44,841 nt of DNA from the NCBI GenBank assembly GCA_035709005.1, contig DASTFB010000063.1:1-44841 (forward strand), read 5' to 3'. This DNA comes from Candidatus Methylomirabilota bacterium. Lineage in GTDB: Bacteria; Methylomirabilota; Methylomirabilia; Rokubacteriales; CSP1-6. The position numbers and the translations under genes were made by a program. Position 1 is the stretch's first letter. Each line of letters opens with the position of its first letter. Under the pieces are notes generated by a model. That model made no database searches and was not told the origin of the DNA. It was given only the letters and a program-made list of their open reading frames with translations. This document shows, in pieces, positions 1 through 7,382 of the stretch.

Positions 1-660
1 GGCGTCCTTGATGGCCTCGATCTGGGTGACCAGGCCCCCGATGTCGTCGTAGCCGATGTCGGGCACCTCCTCCAGGGCCAGATCCTCGACCTCGCTCTTG
101 GGCAGCTTCTCGAGCAGGTAGCCGGACTTGGCGTCCATGAGCAGGTGATCGCCCGTCCTCAGGGACAGGGTCCGCAGGGGATCGGCGATGATGCCCACCC
201 TGTCCTCGTCGGCGCGCAGAGTCACGATCGCCCGCTCGGGATCGAGCTGCTCCTTGAGCACGACGACCTCGCCCTGGATCTCGTAGCCGGCGGCCTCGAC
301 GATATTGAGGCCTTCGTTGAGGATGATCTCCTGGCCCGGCTTGAGCGTCTTGATCTCGATGTCCCGGTGCGCGTTGACCTTCACCTTCCGGCCCTGCGAC
401 AGGATCGTGACGGTTCCGTCCAGGTTGGCCGAGAGGTAGACCCCGTAGGTCGCCGGCGGGGCGCAGAGCTTGTCGACCTCCTCCTTGAGCGCGACGATCT
501 GCTCGCGCGCCTCGGAGAGCGCCTGAGCGAGCTTCTGCTTCTGGCTCTGGGTCTCTGTCAGCTCTCGGTAGAGATCGTGCAACGCCCCGTCGACCGTGGC
601 CGTCGCCTTGCGTCGGGTCGTCTCCTTGGCATCCGCGTCGCGCGTTCCGCCGAGATTCAT
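1..660 (-). CDS. mpa: Proteasome-associated AAA ATPase (Mpa/ARC), C-terminal part outside window
   Basis: Reading the minus strand from ATG 660 gives 220 codons, open to the window edge. The protein has a charged, Lys/Glu/Gln-rich coiled coil (about residues 18-66), then two beta-rich OB-like modules (about 70-190) beginning with APPATYGVYLSAN. It ends at the entrance to the AAA domain with EEVPDIGYDDIGGLVTQIEA (about 198-217). That order and the DIGGL sequence before the ATPase core are typical of the hexameric ATPase that captures Pup-tagged proteins and feeds the 20S proteasome. The Walker motifs lie outside the window. AGAGAGG precedes the ATG by about 7 nt. The alternative, another AAA unfoldase such as a Cdc48 type, lacks this coiled-coil/OB arrangement. 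Pup, prcA and prcB are not visible here and would be expected to the left. Confidence 0.88.
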   Translation of the reverse strand, partial: MNLGGTRDADAKETTRRKATATVDGALHDLYRELTETQSQKQKLAQALSEAREQIVALKEEVDKLCAPPATYGVYLSANLDGTVTILSQGRKVKVNAHRDIEIKTLKPGQEIILNEGLNIVEAAGYEIQGEVVVLKEQLDPERAIVTLRADEDRVGIIADPLRTLSLRTGDHLLMDAKSGYLLEKLPKSEVEDLALEEVPDIGYDDIGGLVTQIEAIKDA

Positions 661-868
661 GTGCGACCTCTCTTGTCGGGCGTTAGACCTGCGGGGCCAG
701 GGCTTGGCCCTGGCGCTCGTCGCCCCTCGGCCGGTGCAAGACCAACGCCATACCGCCCAGGACGCCAAATCAATGTGTTAGCCGGCGCCGTCACGGCAAC
801 CAGGTGCTGATTGTAGGTTTTGCAGATCCCAGCGCGTTGCCACCCACGTCCTCGATCACGGTACGCCG

Positions 869-1897
869 TCACCACTGCAGCACGATCCGTCCGATCGGGT
901 CTCCGGCGCGGAGCTGCCGGAAGGCCTCGTTGGCCTCCCGGATGGGCGCGGTGCCGGCGATGACCGCCCTGACGCGGCCGTCGTTCACCAGGCTGGCGGC
1001 ATCGACCACGTCGCGCACGGAGTGGTTGTGCGAGGCGACGATATGGACCCATCGATAGACCAGCCGGGCCGGGTCGATCGGCACGCTCTGGCCGTAGTGG
1101 TAGCCGAGGATCACCAGGCGTCCCCCGGGCCGCAGAAGATCCAGGCACTGCTGGATGACCGGGGGGACCGCCTCGCCGCCTACGATCTCCAGGGCGACGT
1201 CGGCGCCCACGCCGTCGGTGAGGTCGAGGACCCTCTTCACCGGGTCGGCGTGCCGGGCGTCGATGGTGTGCAGCGCGCCCAGCTCACGGGCCTTGGCGAG
1301 CTTGTCTTCCTTGACGTCGACCCCGATGACGTTGGCCCCCAAATGCCGCAGGATCTGCAGCGCGTGGATGCCCAGGCCGCCCAGACCGAACACCACCGCG
1401 GTCTCGCCCAGGTCGACCCGGGCCATGCGGATCGCGTGCAGGGGCGAGCCCAGCGTGCCTCCGATCAGCGAGGCTGCTTCCATCGACACCTGGGGACCGA
1501 CCTTGACGAGATTGCGCTCGGGGACGGCGACGAGCTCTCCGAAGCCGCCGTCCATCTCGAATCCCAACCGGCCCGGCGAGCTCAAACACATCGCCTCGTG
1601 CCCGGCCCGGCACATGCGGCAGCGACCGCAGGTTTGCTTGCAGACCATCACCACCCGGTCGCCCGGCTTGACGCCGGCCACCTCGCTGCCCACGTCGACG
1701 ACCACACCTGCGCTCTCGTGGCCGAGCCGGAGCGGCGTCTTCGCCGACTTCACGAGGCCGTCGACGATCTTGAGATCGGTCGCGCACAGGCCGTTGGCCT
1801 GGGACCGCACCAGCGCTTGCCGCGGGCCGATCTTCGGCTCGGGCACCTCCTGCCAGACCAGCGGCTTGCCGAACTCTTCGAGCACCATCGCCTTCAT
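869..1897 (-). CDS. Zinc-dependent medium-chain alcohol dehydrogenase
   Basis: 342 residues, the usual size for medium-chain (MDR) alcohol dehydrogenases, which oxidise alcohols or polyols with NAD(P). The GroES-like N-terminal domain has the catalytic zinc ligands Cys38 and the GHE motif (His60-Glu61). A structural zinc lobe follows with Cys90, Cys93, Cys96 and Cys104. The Rossmann fold carries GLGGLG at 171-176, and an aspartate soon afterwards (VIGVDV) favours NAD over NADP. ATG 1897 is preceded by AAGGAGG at 1906-1912, a strong ribosome-binding site. The gene is divergent from the class II aldolase at 1971, so the two could serve one sugar or polyol route, but the substrate cannot be told from sequence. 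The proteasome ATPase follows on the same strand after a 208-base gap in which I see no gene. Confidence 0.93.
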   Translation of the reverse strand: MKAMVLEEFGKPLVWQEVPEPKIGPRQALVRSQANGLCATDLKIVDGLVKSAKTPLRLGHESAGVVVDVGSEVAGVKPGDRVVMVCKQTCGRCRMCRAGHEAMCLSSPGRLGFEMDGGFGELVAVPERNLVKVGPQVSMEAASLIGGTLGSPLHAIRMARVDLGETAVVFGLGGLGIHALQILRHLGANVIGVDVKEDKLAKARELGALHTIDARHADPVKRVLDLTDGVGADVALEIVGGEAVPPVIQQCLDLLRPGGRLVILGYHYGQSVPIDPARLVYRWVHIVASHNHSVRDVVDAASLVNDGRVRAVIAGTAPIREANEAFRQLRAGDPIGRIVLQW

Positions 1898-1921
1898 GGC
1901 CGACGCCTCCTTGGCGCGCCC

Positions 1922-1951
1922 ATTCTACGGTCTTGCCGAGCACCGTAGGAT
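1922..1951. promoter_or_regulatory. Back-to-back -10 elements inside an inverted repeat
   Basis: Between the dehydrogenase and the aldolase lies ATTCTACGGT (1922-1931), mirrored by ACCGTAGGAT (1942-1951), 9 of 10 positions symmetric. The outer parts read TAGAAT on the minus strand and TAGGAT on the plus strand, good -10 hexamers for the two divergent genes. The inner 7-bp perfect repeat CTACGGT/ACCGTAG could be an operator. No convincing -35 is seen. Confidence 0.45.
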
Positions 1952-1970
1952 CGCCTATCGTCGCGCCGCT

Positions 1971-2693
1971 ATGCGACCGACCTCGGAGGGCCCAGGAACC
2001 CCGGCGCTCATCGACGACCTCGTCGCCGCTAATCGCATACTCGCCGATCACGGCGTGGTTGACGCCTGGGGCCACGTCAGCGTCCGGCATGACCGGGATC
2101 CCAATCGCTACCTCATGGCACGTTCGCTGGCTCCGCAGTTGGTCACCGCCGACGACATCCTCGAGTACGATCTCGACAGCGTGGCCGTGGACGGGCGAGG
2201 ACGCAGTCTCTATCTGGAGCGCTTCATCCACGGGGAGATCTACCGGGCGCGCCCCGACGTGCAGGCCGTGGTGCACCACCACTCTCCCTCAGTGATCCCC
2301 TTTGGCGTGAGCTCCCAGCCCCTGCGCCCCATCTATCACATGGCGGCCTTCCTCGGCGGCGGGGTTCCGGTCTTCGAGATCCGCAAGTTCGCCGGAATGA
2401 CGGACTTGCTCGTTCGCGACGCCGCGCTCGGCCGCGCGCTGGCCCAGACGCTCGGCCGCCACACTGCAGCCCTCCTGCGCGGTCACGGGGCAGTCGTGGT
2501 GGGTCCGACGATCCAGCACGCCGTCGCCCGCAGCGTCTACATGGAGATGAACGCGCGGCTCCAGCAGCAGGCTATCGCGCTGGGAAGCGTCACCTATCTC
2601 GAGCTGGAGGAGGCGCGGCTGGCCGACGGCACAGTCTCCAGCACCTACGCGCGGCCCTGGGAGTTGTGGAAGCGCCGGGTGATGGAGCGTTGA
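1971..2693 (+). CDS. Class II aldolase/adducin-family protein
   Basis: 240 residues from ATG 1971; the frame stays open upstream, but only this start fits the family length. The fold is that of fuculose/ribulose-phosphate aldolase and epimerase. Visible motifs are an N-terminal RILADHGVVDAWGHVSVR, the catalytic Glu89 in HGEIYRARPDV, the zinc histidines in HHH (102-104), and the third metal histidine in RGHGAVVVG (His172). Such enzymes retro-aldol cleave, epimerise or decarboxylate phosphorylated or acidic sugars with a divalent metal. There is no clear Shine-Dalgarno; a TAGGAT -10 lies 19 nt upstream, giving a short leader. It is divergent from an alcohol dehydrogenase and 58 bp ahead of purM. 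The substrate is not predictable. Confidence 0.9.
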   Translation: MRPTSEGPGTPALIDDLVAANRILADHGVVDAWGHVSVRHDRDPNRYLMARSLAPQLVTADDILEYDLDSVAVDGRGRSLYLERFIHGEIYRARPDVQAVVHHHSPSVIPFGVSSQPLRPIYHMAAFLGGGVPVFEIRKFAGMTDLLVRDAALGRALAQTLGRHTAALLRGHGAVVVGPTIQHAVARSVYMEMNARLQQQAIALGSVTYLELEEARLADGTVSSTYARPWELWKRRVMER

Positions 2694-2739
2694 GCATCCA
2701 GGACACTGCGCCCGGCACCGCCCCGGCCGTGGCGTCGTG

Positions 2740-2745
2740 TAGACT
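2740..2745 (+). promoter_or_regulatory. -10 hexamer for leaderless purM
   Basis: TAGACT lies 6 nt before the GTG start of purM. There is no ribosome-binding site, so transcription probably begins at or next to the start codon. Confidence 0.4.
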
Positions 2746-2751
2746 AGGCGC

Positions 2752-3876
2752 GTGACGAGCAAGGGCGCCGGCGCCGGCGATCGCTCGCTGAGCTATCAGG
2801 CCGCGGGTGTCCTGGACAACACCCAGCTCGGTCTCAACGGCCTGCTTGGCTGGGTAAACCGCACGAAGCAGTTCCGGCCGGCCGGTCGCCCCGGCCATCC
2901 CGTCCTGGACATCGGCTTCTTCGCCAGCGTGGTCGATCTGGGGAACAACCTGGGCCTAGCCCTGTGCACGGACGGCGTCGGTAGCAAAGTGCTGGTCGCC
3001 GAGATGCTCCAGCGCTACGACACGATCGGCATCGACTGCGTGGCGATGAACGTGAACGACGCCCTCTGTGTGGGCGCCGAGCCCATCTCGTTCCTGGACT
3101 ACATCGCCGTCGAGCGGGCGACCCCGCGCGTCCTCGAGGAGATCGCCCGGGGACTTCACCGCGGCGCGGAGCTGGCCGACGTGGCGATCGTCGGCGGCGA
3201 GATCTCGCAGATGCCCGACGTCCTCAAAGGGCGCGCCCCCGGCGGGGGCCTGGACCTGTCGGGGATGTGCGCCGGGATCGTCTCGCTCGATCGGATCATC
3301 GTGGGGCGCGACGTCGCTCCCGGGAACGTCATCGTCGGGGCCCGAAGCAACGGCGTCCACAGCAACGGGCTCACCCTGGCCCGCAAGGTGCTGTTCGAGC
3401 GCGGCGGGCTTGCGCCGGACCAGCACGTCCCCGCGCTGGGTTGTGCGGTCGGCGAGGAGCTGCTTCGGCCGACCCACATCTACGTGCGCCCGGTGGTCGA
3501 GCTGCTCTTCAAGCGCGCCGTGCCCGTCCGGGGCCTGGTCCACATCACGGGGGACGGCCTGCTCAACCTGACCCGCATCGCCGCCAGGGTCGGCTTCCAT
3601 CTGGACAACTTGCCGCCGTCTCCGCCCATCTTCGAGCTCATCCAGACGCTGGGCGGCGTCCCCGCCCACGAGATGTACTACGTCTTCAACATGGGCATCG
3701 GTTTCTGCCTCATCGTGGAGGACGACCCCTCGGTCGTGCGCGCGGTCAGCGATACCTTCGCCGCGCACGGTTTCGAGACGTCCGTAATCGGGAAAGTGGT
3801 CGCCGATGAGCGCAAGCGCGTGTTCCTTCCCAAGCAGAACCTCGTCGGCGAACACGACCGCTTCACCGACCTCTAG
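2752..3876 (+). CDS. purM: Phosphoribosylformylglycinamidine cyclo-ligase (AIR synthetase)
   Basis: 374 residues, GTG start; E. coli PurM has about 345. The protein converts FGAM to AIR with ATP in de novo purine synthesis. Recognisable family blocks are the nucleotide-binding DGVGSK (74-79), GIDCVAMNVND (93-103), the GGE of VGGE (148-150) and the SNGVHSNGLTLARK block near residue 200. The usual glycine-rich N-terminal loop is replaced by a DIGFFASVVDLG-like stretch, as in some divergent PurM proteins, so a PurM paralogue with another substrate is possible. The start lacks a ribosome-binding site but has a -10 hexamer immediately upstream. No other pur genes flank it. It converges on the cupin gene across an inverted repeat that begins at its own TAG stop codon. 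Confidence 0.85.
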   Translation: MTSKGAGAGDRSLSYQAAGVLDNTQLGLNGLLGWVNRTKQFRPAGRPGHPVLDIGFFASVVDLGNNLGLALCTDGVGSKVLVAEMLQRYDTIGIDCVAMNVNDALCVGAEPISFLDYIAVERATPRVLEEIARGLHRGAELADVAIVGGEISQMPDVLKGRAPGGGLDLSGMCAGIVSLDRIIVGRDVAPGNVIVGARSNGVHSNGLTLARKVLFERGGLAPDQHVPALGCAVGEELLRPTHIYVRPVVELLFKRAVPVRGLVHITGDGLLNLTRIAARVGFHLDNLPPSPPIFELIQTLGGVPAHEMYYVFNMGIGFCLIVEDDPSVVRAVSDTFAAHGFETSVIGKVVADERKRVFLPKQNLVGEHDRFTDL

Positions 3877-3988
3877 CCCGTCGTCTTCCTGAATCTCCCC
3901 GCGCTGAATCTCCCCGCGAGCCCGGGCGGGTGGCGCCGGAGTGGGACCGGCCCCGCCGCGCACGGGATTCAGGAAGACGCCGGGCTAG
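3873..3988. repeat. 23-bp inverted repeat between convergent gene ends, with 15-bp tandem repeat
   Basis: The arm at 3873-3895 (overlapping the purM stop) and the arm at 3966-3988 are reverse complements at 22 of 23 positions; the core is CGTCTTCCTGAATC. The arms enclose about 70 bp. The left arm runs into a perfect tandem pair of CTGAATCTCCCCGCG (3889-3903 and 3904-3918). Placement between converging stop codons suits a two-way terminator or an extragenic repeat element. There is no U-tract. Confidence 0.6.
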
Positions 3989-4002
3989 GCGTCGATGCCG
4001 GC

Positions 4003-4530
4003 TTAGCGGGCGGCGATGACGTTGCCGTGCTTGTCGAGCGAGGCGCCGTGCTGGCGGGCCGCCTCGAGGACTTTCGGTGACCACTCGACGTGACCCGAGT
4101 CGGATCCGCCCAGGATCGCCAGCAGGTAAGCGTCCTCGGTCCCCAGGTTCCGAAAGCCCCGCATGACGCCCGGGGGCACGGAGATGACGTCCCACTGCTC
4201 GAGGACGACCTCGTTCTCCGCATCGTCACCCCAGTACACGCCCCAACGTCCGGTCAATGGCATGAACACCTCGACCGTCGGGTGATCGTGCAGACCGACC
4301 CGGTTCCCGGGCACCTTCTTGATCAGCGTCAGGTTGAAATCGCGGGCGTCGGTGATCGCCGGCGCCAGCGAAGCGTCCTCGGTCACGCCCCGGCCGATGA
4401 CGTTGTAGATGAGCCGCTCGTAGCCCGGGATCGCCGTGTCCACGAAGGCGCGGCGGCTGGGCTCGAGGTTGCGGAACCGCGCCACCCGGGTCGCTTCCAT
4501 CTCCGCCACCGAGATCTGCAGCTTTGCCAT
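4003..4530 (-). CDS. Cupin-domain protein
   Basis: 175 residues from ATG 4530, chosen over an in-frame GTG at 4545 because GGGGAGG sits 7-8 nt before the ATG. The central conserved cupin motif 1 is clear: VGLHDHPTVEVFMPLTGRWG has the His-x-His, Glu and Gly of the metal site. In motif 2 (DVISVPPGVMRGFRNLG) the usual metal histidine is replaced by arginine, leaving at most three ligands. Family members are dioxygenases, isomerases or binding proteins. The activity here is unknown and the substitution makes a standard four-ligand metal site doubtful. It has its own promoter and is divergent from the LLM monooxygenase at 4622. Confidence 0.82.
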   Translation of the reverse strand: MAKLQISVAEMEATRVARFRNLEPSRRAFVDTAIPGYERLIYNVIGRGVTEDASLAPAITDARDFNLTLIKKVPGNRVGLHDHPTVEVFMPLTGRWGVYWGDDAENEVVLEQWDVISVPPGVMRGFRNLGTEDAYLLAILGGSDSGHVEWSPKVLEAARQHGASLDKHGNVIAAR

Positions 4531-4557
4531 GGCAGTCCTCCCCACTCCTTACGCTGG

Positions 4558-4587
4558 ACTGTAGGCCGGGGGCGCGGGGGCCGTCAA
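4558..4587 (-). promoter_or_regulatory. Promoter of the cupin gene
   Basis: On the minus strand, TTGACG (4582-4587) and TACAGT (4558-4563) are separated by 18 nt and precede the ribosome-binding site and ATG 4530. Confidence 0.55.
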
Positions 4588-4607
4588 GCCGTGCCCGATC
4601 GCCGTGC

Positions 4608-4613
4608 TACCAT
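4608..4613 (+). promoter_or_regulatory. -10 hexamer for leaderless LLM monooxygenase gene
   Basis: TACCAT lies 8 nt before ATG 4622, and no ribosome-binding site is present. This is the same geometry seen at several other genes in the window. Confidence 0.4.
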
Positions 4614-4621
4614 CTGCCCCT

Positions 4622-5836
4622 ATGGCCCACAAGGGATTGACGTTCGGCATCTTCCTCGCTCCCTTTCACCGACTCGGTGAGAACCCCACCCTGGCCCTCG
4701 GCCGGGACATGGAGCTGATCGAGTGGCTGGACTACCTGGGGTACGACGAGGTGTGGGTGGGTGAGCACCACTCGGCAGGCTGGGAGCTCATCGCCGCGCC
4801 CGAGGTCTTCATCGCGGCGGCCGCCGAGCGGACCCGCCACATCATGCTGGGCTCGGGGGTCACGAGCCTGCCGTATCACCATCCCTTACTGGTGGCCCAG
4901 CGGTTCGTCCTGCTCGACCACATGACGCGGGGCCGCACCATGCTCGGCTGCGGACCGGGGGCGCTGGTCTCGGACGCCTACATGATGGGGATCGAGCCGG
5001 TGACGCAGCGTCCGCGCATGGAGGAGGCCCTCGACGCCATCATGCAGCTCCTCCGCTGCGAAGAGCCCATCACCATGAAGACCGACTGGTTCGAGCTGCG
5101 CGAGGCCCGCCTGCACCTGGCCCCCTACACCGAGCCGCACTTCCCGATCGCCGTGGCCAGCACGATCACGCCCGCCGGCGTGGTGGCGGCGGGCAAGCAC
5201 GGCCTCGGCGTGCTGTCGCTCGGCGCCGGCCTGCCGGAAGGGCCGGCGATGCTGGCCAGCCAGTGGAAACTCGCCGAAGACACCGCCGCCAAGCACGGCA
5301 AGCGGATGGACCGCAAGCAGTGGCGTCTCGTGGTCAACGTGCACGTGGCCGAGGACGACGAGCTGGCTCTGCGCGAAGTCTCCCGGGCCGAACGGCACGA
5401 GACCATCACCTACTTCGAGGAGACGCTGGGCCGACCGCCCGGCCGCGCCGACGACCCGCTGCGCGAGGGCGTGCGCATGGGCACCACGCTGGTGGGCACG
5501 CCCGAGACGGTGATCCGCGGCATCGAGCGCTTGCAGGAGTACAGCCAGGGCGGCTTCGGCGGCCTGCTGTTCCGGGCCCACGAGTGGGCCAACCGGGAGC
5601 AGACCCTGAAGAGCTACGAGCTGTTCGCGCGCTACGTCATGCCGCGCTTCCAGGGCTCGACGGTAATGCCCGAAGCCTCGAACGACTGGGCGCGCGCCAA
5701 CCGCAAGACCATCTTCAGCCCCAACGTGGAGGCGGTTCGCCGGGCGTATCTCGACGCTGGCCGGCCGATTCCGGCCGGGTTCCGGCAGCGCACCTCTGGC
5801 GCCCGGGACGAGGATCCGTCGCCCCAAGCCTCCTGA
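4622..5836 (+). CDS. LLM-class flavin-dependent oxidoreductase (alkanal/limonene monooxygenase type)
   Basis: 404 residues from ATG 4622; a GTG six codons earlier is less likely because it would fall inside the -10 region. The fold is the luciferase-like TIM barrel. It opens with LTFGIFLAPFH, then YDEVWVGEHHSAGWELIAAP (the classical GEHH signature of alkane or limonene monooxygenases), HIMLGSGVTSLPYHHP, and a nonpolar flavin pocket FPIAVASTITPAG. A GTPETV helix near residue 300 is typical of the family end. These enzymes use reduced FMN from a partner reductase to oxidise hydrophobic substrates. The C-terminal 50 residues form an extension seen in the larger members. It lies 177 bp before the ABC operon that itself ends with another LLM gene, hinting at uptake and oxidation of a common compound. 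Confidence 0.9.
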   Translation: MAHKGLTFGIFLAPFHRLGENPTLALGRDMELIEWLDYLGYDEVWVGEHHSAGWELIAAPEVFIAAAAERTRHIMLGSGVTSLPYHHPLLVAQRFVLLDHMTRGRTMLGCGPGALVSDAYMMGIEPVTQRPRMEEALDAIMQLLRCEEPITMKTDWFELREARLHLAPYTEPHFPIAVASTITPAGVVAAGKHGLGVLSLGAGLPEGPAMLASQWKLAEDTAAKHGKRMDRKQWRLVVNVHVAEDDELALREVSRAERHETITYFEETLGRPPGRADDPLREGVRMGTTLVGTPETVIRGIERLQEYSQGGFGGLLFRAHEWANREQTLKSYELFARYVMPRFQGSTVMPEASNDWARANRKTIFSPNVEAVRRAYLDAGRPIPAGFRQRTSGARDEDPSPQAS

Positions 5837-5932
5837 GCCCCGCCCGGGGTCTCGCGGTGGACGCCGTCGCCGCCGCATCGTGGGCCATCTGGAGCGACTG
5901 GTCGCCGAACTCGGCGGTGGACGCCGGATCCC

Positions 5933-5961
5933 TTGACAGGCCCGATGCGGTTGGGATACGC
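5933..5961 (+). promoter_or_regulatory. Probable promoter of the 6014-10053 importer operon
   Basis: A perfect TTGACA (5933-5938) is followed after 16-17 nt by GATACG/ATACGC, a weak -10. Just upstream, GCGGTGGACGCCG occurs twice (5854-5866 and 5914-5926), exactly 60 bp apart, possibly as regulator sites. The remaining 5837-5932 stretch shows no gene. Confidence 0.45.
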
Positions 5962-6013
5962 CCAGACGCGGGACCGTGGGAACCGGGTGACAACGCCCGA
6001 GGGAGGAACCGCC

Positions 6014-7357
6014 ATGAAGCGTGGGAGCTGGTCGCTCATCGGCCTCGTTCTCGTCGTCGCGCTCGCGCTCCCGGCCTGGGCTCAGGAGAAGAAGGTGGTG
6101 AGGATCTGGCACACGGAGACCGAGCCCCAGTCGGTCAAGGCCTTCCAGGAAATCATCAACGCCTTCGAGAAGATTCGCCCGGACATCACCGTGAAGCAAG
6201 AGGCGCTGGCCTGGGGGGATCTGGAGGCCAAGCTGACGACCGCCCTGGCGGCCGGCGCTCCGCCGGACGCGAGCCATGGGCAAGCCATCACCTGCGCTTC
6301 CTTCTACCAGAAAGGGCTCCTGCGCGACCAGGAGGACATCGCTCAGGCGGTGGGGCGAGACAACATCTGGGAGGCCGTGCGGAATCTCTGTCGCTTCGAC
6401 GGCAAGTATTACGGCATCACCCACTCGCCCAACACGAACCTCCTCATCTACCGCAAGGACGTCTTCAAGCAAAAGGAGCTGAAGCCGCCGGCCACCTGGG
6501 ACGACTTTCTCAAGGTCGCCCAGGCCATGATGGAGCGGGACAAGGACGGCCGGGTGACGCGCTACGGCCTGTCCCTGCCCGGCACGCCGCTCTTCATCAA
6601 CATCCTGGTGGCGGAGCTGACCAAGGCCAATGGGGGGCGGCTCTTCGACCCCAAGACGGGGCGGCCCACCTTCACCGAACGGCAGGTCATCGAGATGCTG
6701 GACTTCTACAAGAAGCTCAACGACACCGTCCTGCCTCCGGGGTGGCTGGGCCACGGCTATCTCGACACCTTCACCAACCTGGCGACCGGCAAGGCGGCCA
6801 TGGTCTACCAGGGGCACGGCCGGAGCGCGGGCTACATCGAGAAATACGCGCCCAAGGGGACGGGCGACGTTCAGCACTTCGGGGTGATGCGAAAGCCGCG
6901 CGGGCCCTCGGGCAAGACCACGGCGGCCCAGATCGATGCCGAGCCGTGGATGATCTTCAAGAACGCCCGCTACCCCAACGAGGCGGCCGAATTTCTAAAA
7001 TTCTTCTTCAAGGAAGAGAACTACATCAAGTACCTGCACACCGTACCCATCCACCTGCTGCCCACGCTCAAGTCGGTGCGGAACAGTCCGGCGTACCAGG
7101 CCAACGCGATGTACCAGCGGTGGAAGGACTGGGTGGAGATGGATTACTACTACCTGGAGCGGGACCTGGCGAAGCCGACGCTGATCGTGGAGTGGGACGA
7201 TCTCAAGCTTCCCTTCCTGCTCGAGATCTTCGGATCGAACATCCTCCCCGACATGGTGACCGACGCCGTTCGAGGGATGCCGTCCGCCCAGGCAGCGGCC
7301 AGGGCGCAGGCTCGGGCCGAAGAGCTGATCACGAAGCTGGGGCACAAGCGCTGGTAA
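6014..7357 (+). CDS. ABC transporter substrate-binding protein, carbohydrate type
   Basis: 447 residues from ATG 6014, with GGGAGG about 7 nt upstream. A signal peptide (SLIGLVLVVALALPAWA, cleavage before QEKK near residue 24) exports it to the periplasm. The mature protein begins VVRIWHTETEPQSVKAFQEI, then FEKIRPDITVKQEALAWGDL, the pattern of family 1 extracellular binding proteins (MalE/UgpB type). YGITHSPNTNLLIYRKDVF matches the hinge region of these proteins. It would bind the substrate and deliver it to the permeases encoded 25 and 912 bp downstream. The ligand cannot be called; neither UgpB- nor MalE-specific residues are convincing. Confidence 0.9.
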   Translation: MKRGSWSLIGLVLVVALALPAWAQEKKVVRIWHTETEPQSVKAFQEIINAFEKIRPDITVKQEALAWGDLEAKLTTALAAGAPPDASHGQAITCASFYQKGLLRDQEDIAQAVGRDNIWEAVRNLCRFDGKYYGITHSPNTNLLIYRKDVFKQKELKPPATWDDFLKVAQAMMERDKDGRVTRYGLSLPGTPLFINILVAELTKANGGRLFDPKTGRPTFTERQVIEMLDFYKKLNDTVLPPGWLGHGYLDTFTNLATGKAAMVYQGHGRSAGYIEKYAPKGTGDVQHFGVMRKPRGPSGKTTAAQIDAEPWMIFKNARYPNEAAEFLKFFFKEENYIKYLHTVPIHLLPTLKSVRNSPAYQANAMYQRWKDWVEMDYYYLERDLAKPTLIVEWDDLKLPFLLEIFGSNILPDMVTDAVRGMPSAQAAARAQARAEELITKLGHKRW

Positions 7358-7382
7358 CGCCGGGCTCCCTCGGCCGGGCGTG

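Noticed and set aside
145-810. Long plus-strand open frame over the proteasome ATPase
   Set aside because: The minus strand carries a recognisable Mpa/ARC protein; the plus frame is rich in Asp, Arg and Leu shadow composition without family features.
5838-5856. Rho-independent terminator after the first LLM gene
   Set aside because: GAGCCCCGCCCGGGGTCTC pairs only with a two-base loop and has no U-tract.
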